Assembly: GCA_022496805.1 (NCBI GenBank)
Contig: CM040101.1
Span: 1,738,501-1,802,500 of the forward strand
Direction: 5' to 3'
DNA length: 64,000 bases
Source of the DNA: Pohlia nutans
Lineage: Eukaryota; Streptophyta; Bryopsida; Bryales; Mniaceae
Part shown: positions 24,053 through 35,078 of the stretch, piece by piece
Layout of the letters: every line of letters starts with the position of its first letter
How positions within the stretch are numbered: position 1 is the first letter of the stretch
Notes under the pieces: model-generated
Databases searched by the model: none
The model's input: the letters and a program-made list of their open reading frames with translations, nothing else
Told to the model about the DNA's origin: nothing
Made by a program: the position numbers and the translations under genes

Positions 24053-27000
24053 TTACCCTGGAGTGGTCATGGAGGAAAGAGCCGCCATGCGGATCAAGGA
24101 ACGTCTATGGTAGAGGAGACGCTGCTTCCTGTACTGTTGGACGAATTGAACAAGCTCTATTTCTCCTGCTAGGAAGTTACGATGCAAGCTCTCGGACTCT
24201 TCATCAGCTTCATTTGCGGCCTCTGCACATACGTCAAGGTGTAAGGTAGAGGATACTAAAATCGTCCTATACTGACTCCTGTTATCAACAGCAACTCATC
24301 AACACTTGCTTGGCCTTCAATTAGCAAGTGGTGTAAACATGACTTGGCTTAATGTCTACAGCCACTCGTCTTTGAATGGAAATGGCCTTGTGTACTGTCA
24401 CTTGAATGGCCTTGAGTAGATTACAACTTCCCACTTTGAAATTGAATAAAGCAGTGATAAAAATTGGTATCAAGAGAGTTTGGCTCTTGTAGTGCCCAAA
24501 GTGATCCCTCCATAGCTCTATACTGATCTCACAATGAAAGCACATGTTGAAATGCTTTTAAGTGATGCAATATAGTTTTCTCTACCTTAAAGCCCTAAAG
24601 CCCTAAAGCCCGAGAGGTATTGGACAAACATAGATGTGTTATAATATGTGCCTTCCATATGTTTGATGAAGTTTGGATCAATAGACAAAATGTAGGGCAT
24701 CATCTCTACAAATTATCCGTACCGTCAAAATTCCAAAAATAGCTTTAGATTTTTTTTTTTTAATGAATTTTAAAGCATTAACCTTTGAAAATTTGTATAA
24801 ATTATAATTCACTTTTAGAGTTTAAAATTTAGCATGATTGGTTAAAGTTGGTTTATCTATTGTAAACTTCAAAAAAGCAAAAGAAATGATTGAGGGAACA
24901 TCATTACTTTCTCCAAATAGCAGATTTTATAACACTAAGACAATGTTGAGGTGATCCACTTTGAAAAATTATCCCGGGTGGAGTTTAACTCCGATTGACA
25001 TAATTCAAATTACGATGGAAAGTAGACTTGATTTAGTATTTAAAATTTTATTTATTTTTTCAGAAACATTTTTTTGTTCCGGGCAGCCCATTAGATTCGG
25101 GCAGCGACCAAAAAAAGGTCGTTTGAGCGTTTAGGGGTTAATGCAAGTAGAGGTTATTTGGGAATAAGAGGGGAAGATTTAAATGCACTGAATGGAAAAA
25201 GTTTGAGATTTGACTCGCACCTTGGAGTTTGTGGATAAGGGCAGGTGGCGAGCAATTGGCTTGCACTTCTCTATACCGCTTCTCCACTTCCTCAAACCTT
25301 TCTCGACTAGCAGCGAGCTCTGTATTTCTTATGATCATGCACTGCGGCACAAAAATGAACACAAGAAAATATCATTCTTTCAACTGCAACCAGAACGTGT
25401 GCAAAAATACTCCTGACCCAGCATCACGAAAGCAGACTACATTCCAACTCAAGTGGTAGACTAACAAAATGACGTTTAAATTTCGATATTCACAAATAAG
25501 TAGAGCAAAGAAAGTAATACTACACTGTTCGGCAATCAGACCTGAGTCCTGAGTTCAGCAATTTCCGACTCCTTCGCCAAGTTGTTATCTGCTCAAAACC
25601 ATGTAGCAAATGAGTAATGCGACAATTATGGAAGAAAATTATGTTTAAATACGTCCAGTTCACCAATGAAAAGTATTTAAAAAGTCCTCAGTTAGATAGT
25701 GCTACACATGCTATAAACTCACTTGAATCATCTATCGTCGACTTCCTCGCATCATCGTTAAGCTGCAAGATGCCACAGACGAAATAATGTAAAGAGATGG
25801 CTTTTGACATACAACGCTACTCAGCTGACTGAGGCAAAGCTTGTTAACACAATCCTAACACAGTATTAAGACATTGAAGAGAAACAGCAACGAATTGAGT
25901 TCTGCCAATGACAAATATACGATAAACACAGTTAAGACACAAAACACTTAGCACATACCTTATCCAATCGTCTCACTTCATCGAGTGAGCGTAGAAACGC
26001 ACTGTATGCGTCTTTATCATTTAACAATCTGGTTAGCTCCTCTGAACTGCACGCAAGAAAAGTTTGCAAACAAAAATTTCAACAAAAAGGTTGGAAGGCA
26101 GACCCACCGCTGCCAGTGTATTACGTACTGGCGAGACAAACATAATACCACTAAGATGAGAGAATTTCGTGACTGAGCCTCTCATAAGATACCAGCATCT
26201 TTAATTAGTCAATCCTGCACGACTACGCAGATTATATATTTTTCTCTCATTTTTACGTCAGAAAATTTGACACTAATATCAATGCCCAGCTTGTTCATCT
26301 TCACACTTTCCGACGTTCCACCGAGGCTACTGATAAAGTGAAGTCCTCTTCATCTAGTTTCTTTGCATAGTTTCGTGTACATTACAAGCTCCTAAATTAT
26401 GCGGTAAGTACCTGATGGGTGTACCCTCCCAGAAATTTATGTATACAGGATAACACAAAAAGTCCAAAGTGCTAAGCCAAAAGCAAAGACACCATAACAA
26501 ACACCTCGGATATGGATTTCCTGCTTACACATTACTCTCTTAGTTATCATTGTTTAACAATGTCGTGAGGACTTTGCAAATGCCTTGACAAGCACGCCAT
26601 GTCTGCCAAAGAAAAACTCACCTCTTATCTTTCAAGCTTGCCACAGAATTAGAAGGGACTGGACTTGACCGCCCCGAAGACGAGGCCGAAAGACTAGTTG
26701 GTGGATGATGACCTCCAGAATAGGATCCAGTCGAGGTACTCGGAGGATAGACTCCTGAATTAGAACGAGCATCACCGGTGTTCTGCTGAGAATAAGGATT
26801 GACTCCTGGCGTCTGAGGAAGGGGCGGTGGCGAGCGCGACGGTGCACTGTACGCAGGACTTGCAACGGAAGGAGGGTACCAGCTCTGCGTTGGAGGGGGC
26901 GGTTGTCCCTGTTGCTGCTGCTGCCCACCCCTGCATACCAAAATTCGAATAATCAGTCGATCAACATTCATGAATTCAGCACAATTTGCCGTTCATCAAT

Positions 27001-27465
27001 AAAAGAGCCAAATCGATCCATAGTTCCACTCGTGCAATTACAACACTCGATTCTGTCAGGCCCGGCGGAGGAAACGTGAACCCTAGCCCTACCTACTGTA
27101 AATATGCCATATGTAAACCAAAACTCTTCACATACATATTAAAGACAGATTTCTCCAATCACAGCATCAAGGTCGGTAAAAGCTCCGAGAAACCAGCGGG
27201 AGCTTATGGAAAGAAATTAAATCCTCACACGCTCAAGGAATCGACAATCACGAATTCACAAACCCTAGTTCTGATATTTCAAACATGAACAGCGTGAAAA
27301 CATGACGAAAGTGAAAGCTGCCGGAATCGAAAAATCAGAAAAGAGACAAGAGTATCAACACGCAACGGGCTTGCACAGATTGAACGCGTTTCAGCTCAGA
27401 ACAAGGTCATTTCTAGCTCAAATTGCGCCGGGAAAAAGCACGTACCTGGAGAATAACATGTTCAT
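24053..27465 (-). CDS. VPS37: ESCRT-I subunit VPS37, Mod(r) domain
   Basis: Seven exons on the minus strand: 27465-27446, 26930-26622, 26046-25959, 25762-25723, 25588-25542, 25341-25221 and 24222-24053, all with GT/AG ends and a continuous frame, giving 264 residues. The first 100 or so residues are Q/P/S-rich (a Q5 run, PPPPTQSWYPPS). The Mod(r) domain follows, with the plant VPS37 signatures KDKSSEELTRLLNDKDAY, RNTELAASRERFEEVEKRY, ALIHKLQEAANEADEES and, near the C-terminus, VQQYRKQRLLYHRR. VPS37 is the coiled-coil partner of VPS23/ELC and VPS28 in ESCRT-I, which sorts ubiquitinated cargo at endosomes. It is longer than the roughly 220-residue flowering-plant proteins because of the N-terminal low-complexity part. 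ATG 27465 is followed in frame by a second ATG two codons later. Intron 6 carries a TTAA element. Confidence 0.93.
24587..25141. mobile_element. TTAA element inside VPS37 intron 6
   Basis: 555 bp. The right end is GAGCGTTTAGGGGTTAA; the left end is decayed and internally repeated (TTAAAGCCCTAAAGCCCTAA). Interior ATTATCCGTACCGTCAAAATT echoes the motif of other TTAA families. It makes up about half of the 998-bp intron (24223-25220). Confidence 0.65.
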
Positions 27466-28008
27466 GGATTGATGGCGGAGGGGAGGGAGGCTAGAATCAG
27501 GCAAGAGAGGGAGGGAGAGAGAGCACCGATCGATCGCGGGATGGCTCTGGGAAAACGAGGAAATTTGAAAGGAGCTTGGAATTGAAAGAAAACCCTAATG
27601 ACTCGACTCTCTGCTGGATGGATACCCGACTTAGGTTCCGATTGAGGCCCGGAGGAGTGGACAAGACGCACCGACCGACTGACTCGGTACCGGAGTCGGC
27701 CGACTGACGGTGCAGGTTCCTACGCGTGTCTGCAGTCGCCGCGTTCACACGGTTGTTCTTTTTGTCGGTTATTAATTTGATTTTACACTAAAATCAACAT
27801 AACCTGTAGATGTTAGAAAAAGTAACAAATCATCAACTTCAACATATTTAACCCCTTAAAGTGGGAGTCCAACCCCCATTCCCGTGGAGAACATATTTAA
27901 CCCCTTAAAATGGGAGTCTAGCCCCCATTCCCGTGGAGAACATATTTAACCCCTTAAAGTGGGAATCCAGCCCCCATTCCCGTGGAGTAGAAAAGTAACA
28001 TAGTGGAT
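27466..28008. other. VPS37 leader and upstream region
   Basis: 27466-27740 reads as a G/A-rich (plus strand), more GC-rich leader, likely the VPS37 5' untranslated region and core promoter on the minus strand. Beyond it lies AT-rich sequence and the 49-bp triplicate. Confidence 0.4.
27841..27987 (+). repeat. Three tandem 49-bp units built on a TTAACCCC end
   Basis: Units start at 27841, 27890 and 27939, each AACATATTTAACCCCTTAAA followed by (G/A)TGGGA(G/A)TC.A.CCCCCATTCCCGTGGAG. Only a few bases differ between units, so the array is recent. Each unit holds TTAACCCCTTAAA, like the termini of the TTAA elements. A complete family E element begins 22 bp further on. Confidence 0.9.
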
Positions 28009-28227
28009 TTAACCCTTAAAGGTCCAGATTGGCTATTCCGGCCAGTATTATATGGCCGTATTTCATTGTATTTGGAACGGTTCTACACCTCCTATGAGTT
28101 TCATATCAAAAGTGAAGTTAAAATTCATGTCTACATGGTCTTAAAAGCTATTGGGAACTTTCTACTTACAACAAATGTTAAATATACGGCAACGTATCTA
28201 CTATGCCCTAAAACCTTTAAGGGTTAA
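28009..28227 (-). mobile_element. TTAA element, family E, second copy
   Basis: 219 bp with ends TTAACCCTTAAAGGTCCAG and AACCTTTAAGGGTTAA, nearly perfect inverted repeats. The interior is the reverse of 10537-10769, so family E has two copies here. Confidence 0.85.
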
Positions 28228-28506
28228 AGTCCCTATGTACAGGAGTGAAGTGGCAATCCCGTTGTTGCATGCAAGTTTCAAGGTCTCCCATCACCCCACT
28301 ACTACAATTCATACAAGATTTGAAAATCACTCATTTGAGTTAACCGAAATCAGAACAGGTGATCTGCCCCCAAAATATAAAGAAACCAAAGTCTATGTCA
28401 TTTTTGAGTGTAACCGAAATCAAATTATATAGTGAACCCAACACCCTCAAACTTCAATTTTAGACATGAGTTTTGCAAGTCAATCCAAGTTGTCAAAGCC
28501 AATCAC

Positions 28507-29085
28507 TTAACTCCTAAACGTTCTCACCCTTTTCAGATTTGGCAGTTTTTCAAAGATGCGTTATAAAATGCAACTAAAAGGGATATTTTCAACTTGATGA
28601 ATGAATAAAAGTTGTACATTATGAATTTTAGATTCTATCCATACGGTTTAATTTGCGATTGCTATCACAAATATTTGTGTATAAATTTTCAAACTTAAAA
28701 TTTAGAGTTCTTTTGTAATATGATTACGAATAAGATATTGACAATCTAATAATGAAATTTGTTGTGATGGGTTGAAATGTAATACTCTAAGTGTAGTGAT
28801 TTTTGGAGATTTTTTGGTTGCTTTTTTTTTATAGTAGTTGACTTTTTCAAGAGCACTTTTAGACTAAAATCTTCGAAATTTTGGGTGGAACACTACAACA
28901 TGAAATGAGGCATAAATTTGTCTTAAATCATCCCCTTTCTAATCGGATCACACATGCACAAAGCTAACTTCCCATAAAAGTTTCAGTAAAAAATCCACAT
29001 TGCAAAAAGTGCATGATGGATGAGAAACCGGAGTTCAAATCCGTACATCATGCAAAATATGCATGGTTGGGCGGTTAGGGGTTAA
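28507..29085 (+). mobile_element. TTAA element, family C
   Basis: 579 bp. Left end TTAACTCCTAAACGTTCTCA; right end GGGCGGTTAGGGGTTAA. Shares GTAGTGATTTTTGGAGATTT and GAAATGAGGCATAAA with 4782-5357, from which it differs by scattered substitutions. Confidence 0.85.
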
Positions 29086-30212
29086 TTATATCTCAAGTTT
29101 GCCACGTGCCTTGCCATTATCTCAAATTGGTTGTGGGCCATCGCGTCCAAGCTTTGGCTCTTTGTGAACTCATCTTAGACTGAGTTGGCCACCTTTGTGA
29201 CAGCAAACTAGTTCACCCTCTTTTCTATTTTGGATTCTTTGGAAACCATGCCGGTTTGCTTGGTTGCCTTAGATACCGGTTAGACTCACCTCACCTAACA
29301 TGTATTCTCTCTTCTTTTCGGTTAACTCTATTATGTGCACAATTTTGAGAATTAGAAGTTGGATGTGGTCTCATTTCGAAAATAATTGTGAGAGTTTTGA
29401 TTTGATAACAAACTCAAGATTTTAGGTTTTTTTTATCATGTTCACAATTAACAAAAAATATATAAACACCAAGTGAAGAATGGTTGATCTTCAAATGTTC
29501 ATACGACACAAATCACTTGGAGTTAAAACGAGAATTAAAAAATAAGCTTAATGTCTTTGAAGTCGGCTTGAGATTTACTACAAGACATAGTGCTTATTTG
29601 TTTCATTTAGCAAAGAAATGCTCAAGATATTGAAGATCAAGGTCTCTTTGATTGTAACCTCGAGCGTGCAAGTTTTGAAATGAGCGGCTATAGGGTGCAA
29701 CTTGAAGGCACCTCTATGTACACCTTGTATAGTTGAACACTTGGTTTAAGAACAAAAAAATTCATATTGGGCCACACAAACAAAACTTGCCGCTCAAAAA
29801 TCACCATTTGGGTTGTGATATGACAATCTATCCAATGTAAACTTTTGAAATGTGACATCTCGTAGTGCATGTTATTCCAATTTCATTACAATATTTTATA
29901 ATTTTTTGTGTTAATTTCAGATTTTAAATTGAAATTCAAGAGAAAACCTTGCAAAATCAATTTAAAAATATTAATAAAAAATATGATGAATCCAACCGTA
30001 CAAATGTGATCTTCGCATTGACATTTACAACTTTGCTTTGTACATCAACTCCATTTTTGTTTTTCATGAAACATTTTATAACAAATCTTTGAAAACAATG
30101 TTGAATCGGGACGTTAAAGAGTTAAGAACCCCCATGACAACTTCTCCGCCACTTTTTTCTCAAAAGCTTACTTGAAATGTGGAATTTGGTCCCCGAAGTC
30201 CCTAAAAACGTG
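29086..30212. other. Intergenic stretch with a truncated family B element
   Basis: No gene supported. About 29852-30125 is the right half of a family B element: CATCTCGTAGTGCATGTTAT through GAATCCAACCGTACAAATGT to GGGACGTTAAAGAGTTAA, with no left end. Confidence 0.55.
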
Positions 30213-30611
30213 ACATATCATTCAGTAGCCTTCACTAGCTCTGCCTTGCTCTTGAGGAGAATGTGCATCATATTTTGCATTATCATTCAAGAACAATTAG
30301 TAGCTACCCATGTTTTCTCACAGATGGAGGTTTTTGAAAAATTAGAAGGGAAGGTAACTCCATGCATGGTCTTTGCTAACACATCCCCACATGTCCCTCA
30401 CTTTTAAAGAGAGCAACTTTATAAGTAATAATACTTTAACGCAAGAATATTATAGTGCATTGCTAACCAATAGAAAATGGACAACCTAAATAAAAACTTC
30501 CTTGAATACAGGGCCACTTCTTTTTTCCCTCTATTGACAATGGTTTATGACCTTCTTGCTTCCTTCCCCACCCTCTCCACTCTCTGAAAAATGAAAAATA
30601 AAGCGTTGCAC

Positions 30612-31198
30612 TTAACCCCTAAACGTTAGATCGTCCAGAAAGTGGACGACTAACAGATTCAAACCCTTCTCACGTTCTCATCAATGCTTGGTTGAAAGTC
30701 ATCTAATTTTTTGAAGATTCTTCATCAAGTTGTTTTCCTATCTAACGGTTGGATTTAGTCATATTTGATTACAAATTTTTCTAAAATTACAAATGTAGAA
30801 GTATGTTGAGTCGTTGACCAAGCCAAAATTGCGCTGACTATAGTTCAAAAGTGGCCTTGCAAAAATGAGGTCATAGATTTAAGAAACACAAAAATTTCAA
30901 AAAATCACCATGTTTAAGAGTATCTCATTTCAAATTCATTCCAACAAATTTTACTCAAAAAATGTTAAAATTTTGTTTGTATCGAATTTAGAAGGAATTT
31001 TAAATTTTAACTTTCAAATTTTGTAATTAAATATTGGTTATAGTATTAGTGAATCCAACCGTACAGATGGAATCTAAAATTCAAAATCTAGAACTTTCAT
31101 TTGTATACCAATTCCAAAATATTCTTCTAAATAGTACTTTATGATGATTTTTCTCAAATTGTCAATTCCAGGGACACCTTGGTACGTTTAGGGGTTAA
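30612..31198 (+). mobile_element. TTAA element, family G, with in-window empty site
   Basis: 587 bp. Ends TTAACCCCTAAACGTTAGAT and GGTACGTTTAGGGGTTAA, with CGTCCAGAAAGTGGACG just inside the left end and AATCCAACCGTACAGATGG in the interior. The uninterrupted paralogue at 36952-36975 reads GTTGCACTTAATGCACTACA where this copy reads GTTGCACTTAA..insert..TTAATGCATTACA. Confidence 0.92.
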
Positions 31199-31212
31199 TG
31201 CATTACATGGAT

Positions 31213-31415
31213 AACACTCAACCATCATTACTTCACTTATTTCCTTTGTTACTGTTACTGTTACTTTGTTTTGGTTACTATAGTGTCCATCCTCGAAAGG
31301 GGAGAGTAGTATTGTTCCAATGTCCCTTTGTCCGGTGGGCATCGGGTCATTGACATTACGAACGAACACTTTATTCACGCCGGCCCTTTTTATAGGGTCG
31401 GTGTTTCTATCTATC
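31213..31415. mobile_element. 203-bp insert between 14-bp direct repeats
   Basis: TGCATTACATGGAT occurs at 31199-31212 and 31416-31429. The paralogue at 36956-36969 has it once, as TGCACTACATGGAT. The insert contains (GTTACT)n-like sequence and CCGGCCCTTTTTATAGGGTCGG. A duplication of this length suits target-primed retroposition (SINE or other retrocopy), but I do not recognise the source. Confidence 0.75.
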
Positions 31416-31503
31416 TGCATTACATGGATGAAATTCACATGATGCACTATAAATCACATGATGGATGAAAAGGCAGAGTGACTGAATGCTACTGAATGTT
31501 GTG

Positions 31504-31852
31504 GACTTTTGGTGAGAACTTGGTCCGAACAGGCTCGGTCATGGGGTTTGGACCTTGGACCGGCCACAGCTGACACAACTCGGACCTTAATCCACTTTTA
31601 AACACTCACGAAGTTAGTGTAACCTAAACAGGAGCTATGCTCTGCTCGCGCTCTGACACAATGAGCCCACGCCTCCCAAGACGATCAATCTCTTCCCACC
31701 ACTGTCAACACTGTCGATGTGAGAAAGTCAATGCGCAACCTTCATCGAAGAATATCACATGTGGGTTTAGAATCCGCACCAACCAACCGAGAGAGAGAGA
31801 GAGAGACAGAGGGATTGACGTTTGTAGTTCTTTTTAGTGCGTTGGGCTCGCC
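31504..31852 (+). promoter_or_regulatory. Upstream region and (GA)n leader of the 31.8-kb gene
   Basis: A GA run (about 31789-31806) lies roughly 47 bp before the ATG. GA/CT repeats are common in plant leaders and promoters. No TATA box assigned. Confidence 0.35.
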
Positions 31853-33720
31853 ATGGATCTGTCGGAGAAGGAGAGGGTCGAGAAAGCGGCGTTGCGCAAG
31901 CGCAGGCAGCAGGGCGTGGCAGCTGGGACGTCCCGGTTTGCGGAGCTCGAGCAAGCGGTGCAAGAGATTCGCATGAACACCCTCTTGGTATAAACAATAT
32001 TGTTTTCTTCCTTCTTTTTTTTTTTTATTTCTCACCAAATTAGGTTTTCGTTTTCATGTTTTTTTTCATGCTGATGTTTATCATAACATTCTTTTAGCCC
32101 TTGTGAGCCTGCACCCTTTGCTTTGAGAATTGGTCACGAACTTGAATTCGATCAAGCATTGTTTTACGTTTTTTCTCCTTTCTCACCAATTAGGTTTTGG
32201 GTTGCTGGGTTTGATGTTGGATTTGCTTACATGCTGAGATCTACCATATTATCCTTTAGCCCTTGTAAGTTTGTTTTCAGCATGGCGTTCTGATATACTT
32301 GTTCTGAGAGTGGCTGGCTTTTTGAGCCTGAATTTTATGGAGTATTCTTTTCTACTTCCATAGAGCCCCAAACAGCTCCTATTGAGTCTCTGCTATGTTA
32401 CTATTGGCAAGATAGCAAACCAACATACAACATTTAATAGAATTAAAATGATGGATTTTTTTTTTTTGGTTTGTGTTGCCTGTTTAGATTGTTTGTTAGG
32501 TTTTGGCTTGTTGGGTTTGATGTTGGATTCACTTCTTACAAGGTAAGGCTTGCATCGCTTACATACATATGTCCTTTGTAAGCCTGCACCCTTTACTTTC
32601 AGCATTGCATTTTGACATGGCTAGCCCAAGATTGGCTGGCTTTCTGAACTTGAATTTTACCTACTCCCATAGAACTTCTATTGACTTTTTGCTATGTTAT
32701 TAATAGCTAGATAGCAAGCCAACATACAAACTCTAACTAAACATTTGATAGAATCAGAATGATGGATTTGGGGTAGAGGCCATGTTTTGACATCGCTGGT
32801 GCTCTGTTTTTTATTTTTTATTTTCCAGGTTCTGAAGACTCCTTATTATCGGAATTGCAAAGCTGCACGAAACATTCGTCGAGGTACGCACTCTTTTGTG
32901 AAATTGTTAGCTAGGATTTGAAGCTCAAATAGGAGCTGGATGAGATGGGAGTTCGGACATGAATGTGTGAGGAGTTCATCCTTGATTGTAGTGCTTGATG
33001 AGTGATAAACGCTAGTAGAAGGCAAAATTTACTGTATTCATATTGTAAAAACCAAAGGTCAATGTGATCAATCCCAAGGGGACCGTCATTTTTTTCTAAT
33101 CCTAAGCAGAATGGCCTAGCGGTTGACCTTATCATGTTAAAAGCAAGTAAGACATATTCAGTCCTATTGACAGCCAAATTAAGATGCACTTCAGGTAGAA
33201 TGTCCTGAAACGGTTAATACATCCAAAACCAATGTGAGACTGACCCATAATGGTTAATAGCCAAACTCAATGCCACTAATGCCACTTGTGTGTCAACCAA
33301 TCAACTTTGTAAAATTTGGGCCGGTTTGTGGAATCATTTGGGATAGTCTAATTGTCGGTTTTGGGTGATGACTAACTTTTCGCTTTGAAAATTTGTAGAA
33401 ATTTCATTTTTAGGATAAAATTATGGGAAAATTTGCATTCTCCATGATTTCTATTTTCCTATGAAGGAAAAATACTATTCGCCTTCTACTCCTACTGCAC
33501 ATAAGCTAGAAAGCTTAAGTTATCCGTTTCAGGACATTCTACCTTATGTGGAACACGTCTTTGCTTCTTTTTAACGCCAGGGAATGGGCCATATACTGGC
33601 GATTCTGCCATGCATGCTCACTCTATGCTTGTCCTCCCGGACTCGCCGTGCATGGCAGAATCAACAGTACAAACCCTACTTGCTCCACTCCATAGGGTTT
33701 GTGATTTACGAGTGTATTGA
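31853..33720 (+). CDS. Unrecognised small protein, three exons
   Basis: Exons 31853-31987, 32829-32883 and 33581-33720 have GT/AG ends and phases 0 then 1, giving 109 residues. The N-terminus is highly charged and probably helical (SEKERVEKAALRKRRQQG, FAELEQAVQEIRMNTLL), followed by LKTPYYRNCKAARNIRRG and then MHAHSMLVLPDSPCMAES. I do not know the family. In the last exon a different frame stays open to 34027 with a basic KRRKLGG stretch and an N9 run, so the annotated C-terminus may be wrong, frameshifted or one of two products. The introns hold a duplicated filler (TTTTGG.TTG.TGGGTTTGATGTTGGATT occurs twice in intron 1) and a family O element (intron 2). GC content rises over exon 1, as expected of a real gene. 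Confidence 0.6.
33193..33544. mobile_element. Family O element in an intron of the 31.8-kb gene
   Basis: 352 bp. Ends AGGTAGAATGTCCTGAAACGG and CCGTTTCAGGACATTCTACCT are perfect inverted repeats of 21 bp. The right flank starts TA; the left flank is TC, so the TA duplication is not intact. Its right end lies 36 bp before the acceptor of exon 3 and so abuts the splice signal. Confidence 0.82.
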
Positions 33721-34027
33721 CTACGTGAGAACTGAAATGTTAGGCATGCGAGTGATACGAGAATTGTGCAAGCAAATGCGCTCGGAGACTGTGACAATTG
33801 GCAAGGAGAGGAAGGAGAAAGGTGACAGTGCGACGAAGCGGCGAAAGTTAGGAGGAGCAGCAGAGACTCATCCTGGCACACCCAGTGGGAACAATGCAGG
33901 CGTTGACCCATCTCTAGTAGGAGGCTCTCCAGCTGGTGTCAACTTTGTTTTGTTGTCACAGAACAACAACAACAATAACAATAACAATGCCACACCTGTG
34001 ATCACCGAGCTCAGCGATTCTCCTTAG
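33584..34027 (+). other. Long open frame overlapping the last exon in another frame
   Basis: 147 codons open from an ATG three bases into exon 3. The second half looks protein-like (RTEMLGMRVIRELCKQMRSE, KERKEKGDSATKRRKLGG, an N9 run near the end). It is offset by one base from the frame that splicing delivers. It could be real 3' coding sequence reached by a frame change, or chance. Confidence 0.4.
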
Positions 34028-34516
34028 AAACGAGCCAAGCAGCTTGAGGGTGAATCACTTCGAAAGGGGAGCCATGATAGCAGCTTACCCTAAAACCCTA
34101 TCAAACCCTAACAAACCCTAACACCATTCCTCATGGCATCTATCAACGTGCATGTTCTATAGCCGGGGAAGCTGATTATTCTTTGGGGTAAATGCTCTGA
34201 TCTCATCAAGTGAAGACAGTAGCTTCTGGAAACTGGTGGTTCAAATTGTTGTAGAAGCTTTGGACCTGTGGAACTTGTATTCTTGTGCTCACTGCTATTG
34301 TTTTTCTATTCAATTCTTTGATAACTAAACTGAGTGTGCTGCTGAGGTCACAGGATTGCCCTTACAACCACTCACTCTTTTATTCCAGCTTCAGAATTCT
34401 GTGCATGAACATCTGCTCTAGATCAGGAATGGTAATTAAACTTGTTTTCTGTCTCTAGATCGGCTATGCATGTGGTTTGAATATCTGCTCTAGATTAGTG
34501 ATGGTAATTGAGTTTG
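33721..34516. other. 3' region of the 31.8-kb gene
   Basis: Apart from the overlapping frame it holds CCCTAAAACCCTATCAAACCCTAACAAACCCTAAC (described at 34089-34123), a short interstitial telomere-like run, and likely 3' untranslated sequence. Confidence 0.4.
34089..34123 (+). repeat. Short telomere-like AAACCCTA repeat
   Basis: Four imperfect AAACCCTA units in a row, matching the plant telomere and telo-box motif. The run is too short to be a telomere remnant with certainty. Confidence 0.6.
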
Positions 34517-34705
34517 TTAACCCCTAAAGGAATCAGGCCTCATGTTTTTCTTGGTAGTTTTGAGTAGGTCTTATGTGATGTTCTTTTTTTCAGATTTATT
34601 TGAAGATTCCTGCGATATAAAATTTGATCCCATCTGATTTTTCACAATATGATTGATTGAATTTGACATTTTAAAATCATGAATCCTTGGTCCTTTAGGG
34701 GTTAA
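34517..34705 (+). mobile_element. TTAA element, family A
   Basis: 189 bp. Ends TTAACCCCTAAAGGAATCAG and TTGGTCCTTTAGGGGTTAA. The interior follows 167-406 closely (GGCCTCATGTTTTTCTTGGT, GATATAAAATTTGATCCCAT). Confidence 0.85.
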
Positions 34706-34848
34706 CATACTAATGTGTTCCCAGTGGTACTGATTTTCTTATATGCTTCAAGCATGTAGTTCTGCTGGCTGATATGGTTTGAGTCAATGCTATCTTGGGC
34801 TCATGCGTGTCAAGGTGATGTTTGCAGCAACTTTGTGGATCAGTTTGT

Positions 34849-35078
34849 TTAACCCTTCAAGGACCAAGGATTCATGGTTTTAAAATGACTAATTCAATTG
34901 ATCATATTGTGAAAAATATAATTTAGATGGGATCAAATTTTATATTGTCGGAATTAGTGAAGAACCTTGCATGTGTTGGTCAAAAGCCAAATAGATTTGA
35001 AAGTCCACATAGAACTTACTCAAAACTGCTAAAAAAACATGAGGTCCCATTCGGACTTATTGGTCCTTTAGGGGTTAA
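34849..35078 (-). mobile_element. TTAA element, family A, inverted
   Basis: 230 bp. Starts TTAACCCTTCAAGGACCAAGG and ends TATTGGTCCTTTAGGGGTTAA. It lies 143 bp from the previous family A copy, in the other orientation. Confidence 0.85.

Larger units (their letters stand above)
30213..31503 (+). mobile_element. Family Q repeat interrupted by two insertions
   Basis: Starts ACATATCATTCAGTAGCCTT and ends ATGCTACTGAATGTTGTGG, an imperfect inverted pair. It aligns with 36561-37048 along its length except for two blocks: the TTAA element 30612-31198 and the 203-bp insert 31213-31415. About 490 bp of true family Q sequence remains. Confidence 0.8.

Noticed and set aside
27841..27987. CRISPR-like array
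   Set aside because: Units are contiguous with no unique spacers, in a plant nuclear context.
31154..31447. 97-codon minus-strand frame
   Set aside because: It covers the 203-bp insert and parts of two different repeats, so it crosses insertion boundaries.
34089..34123. Interstitial telomere scar from a chromosome fusion
   Set aside because: Only about four imperfect units, next to a gene; a telo-box-like or chance run is simpler.
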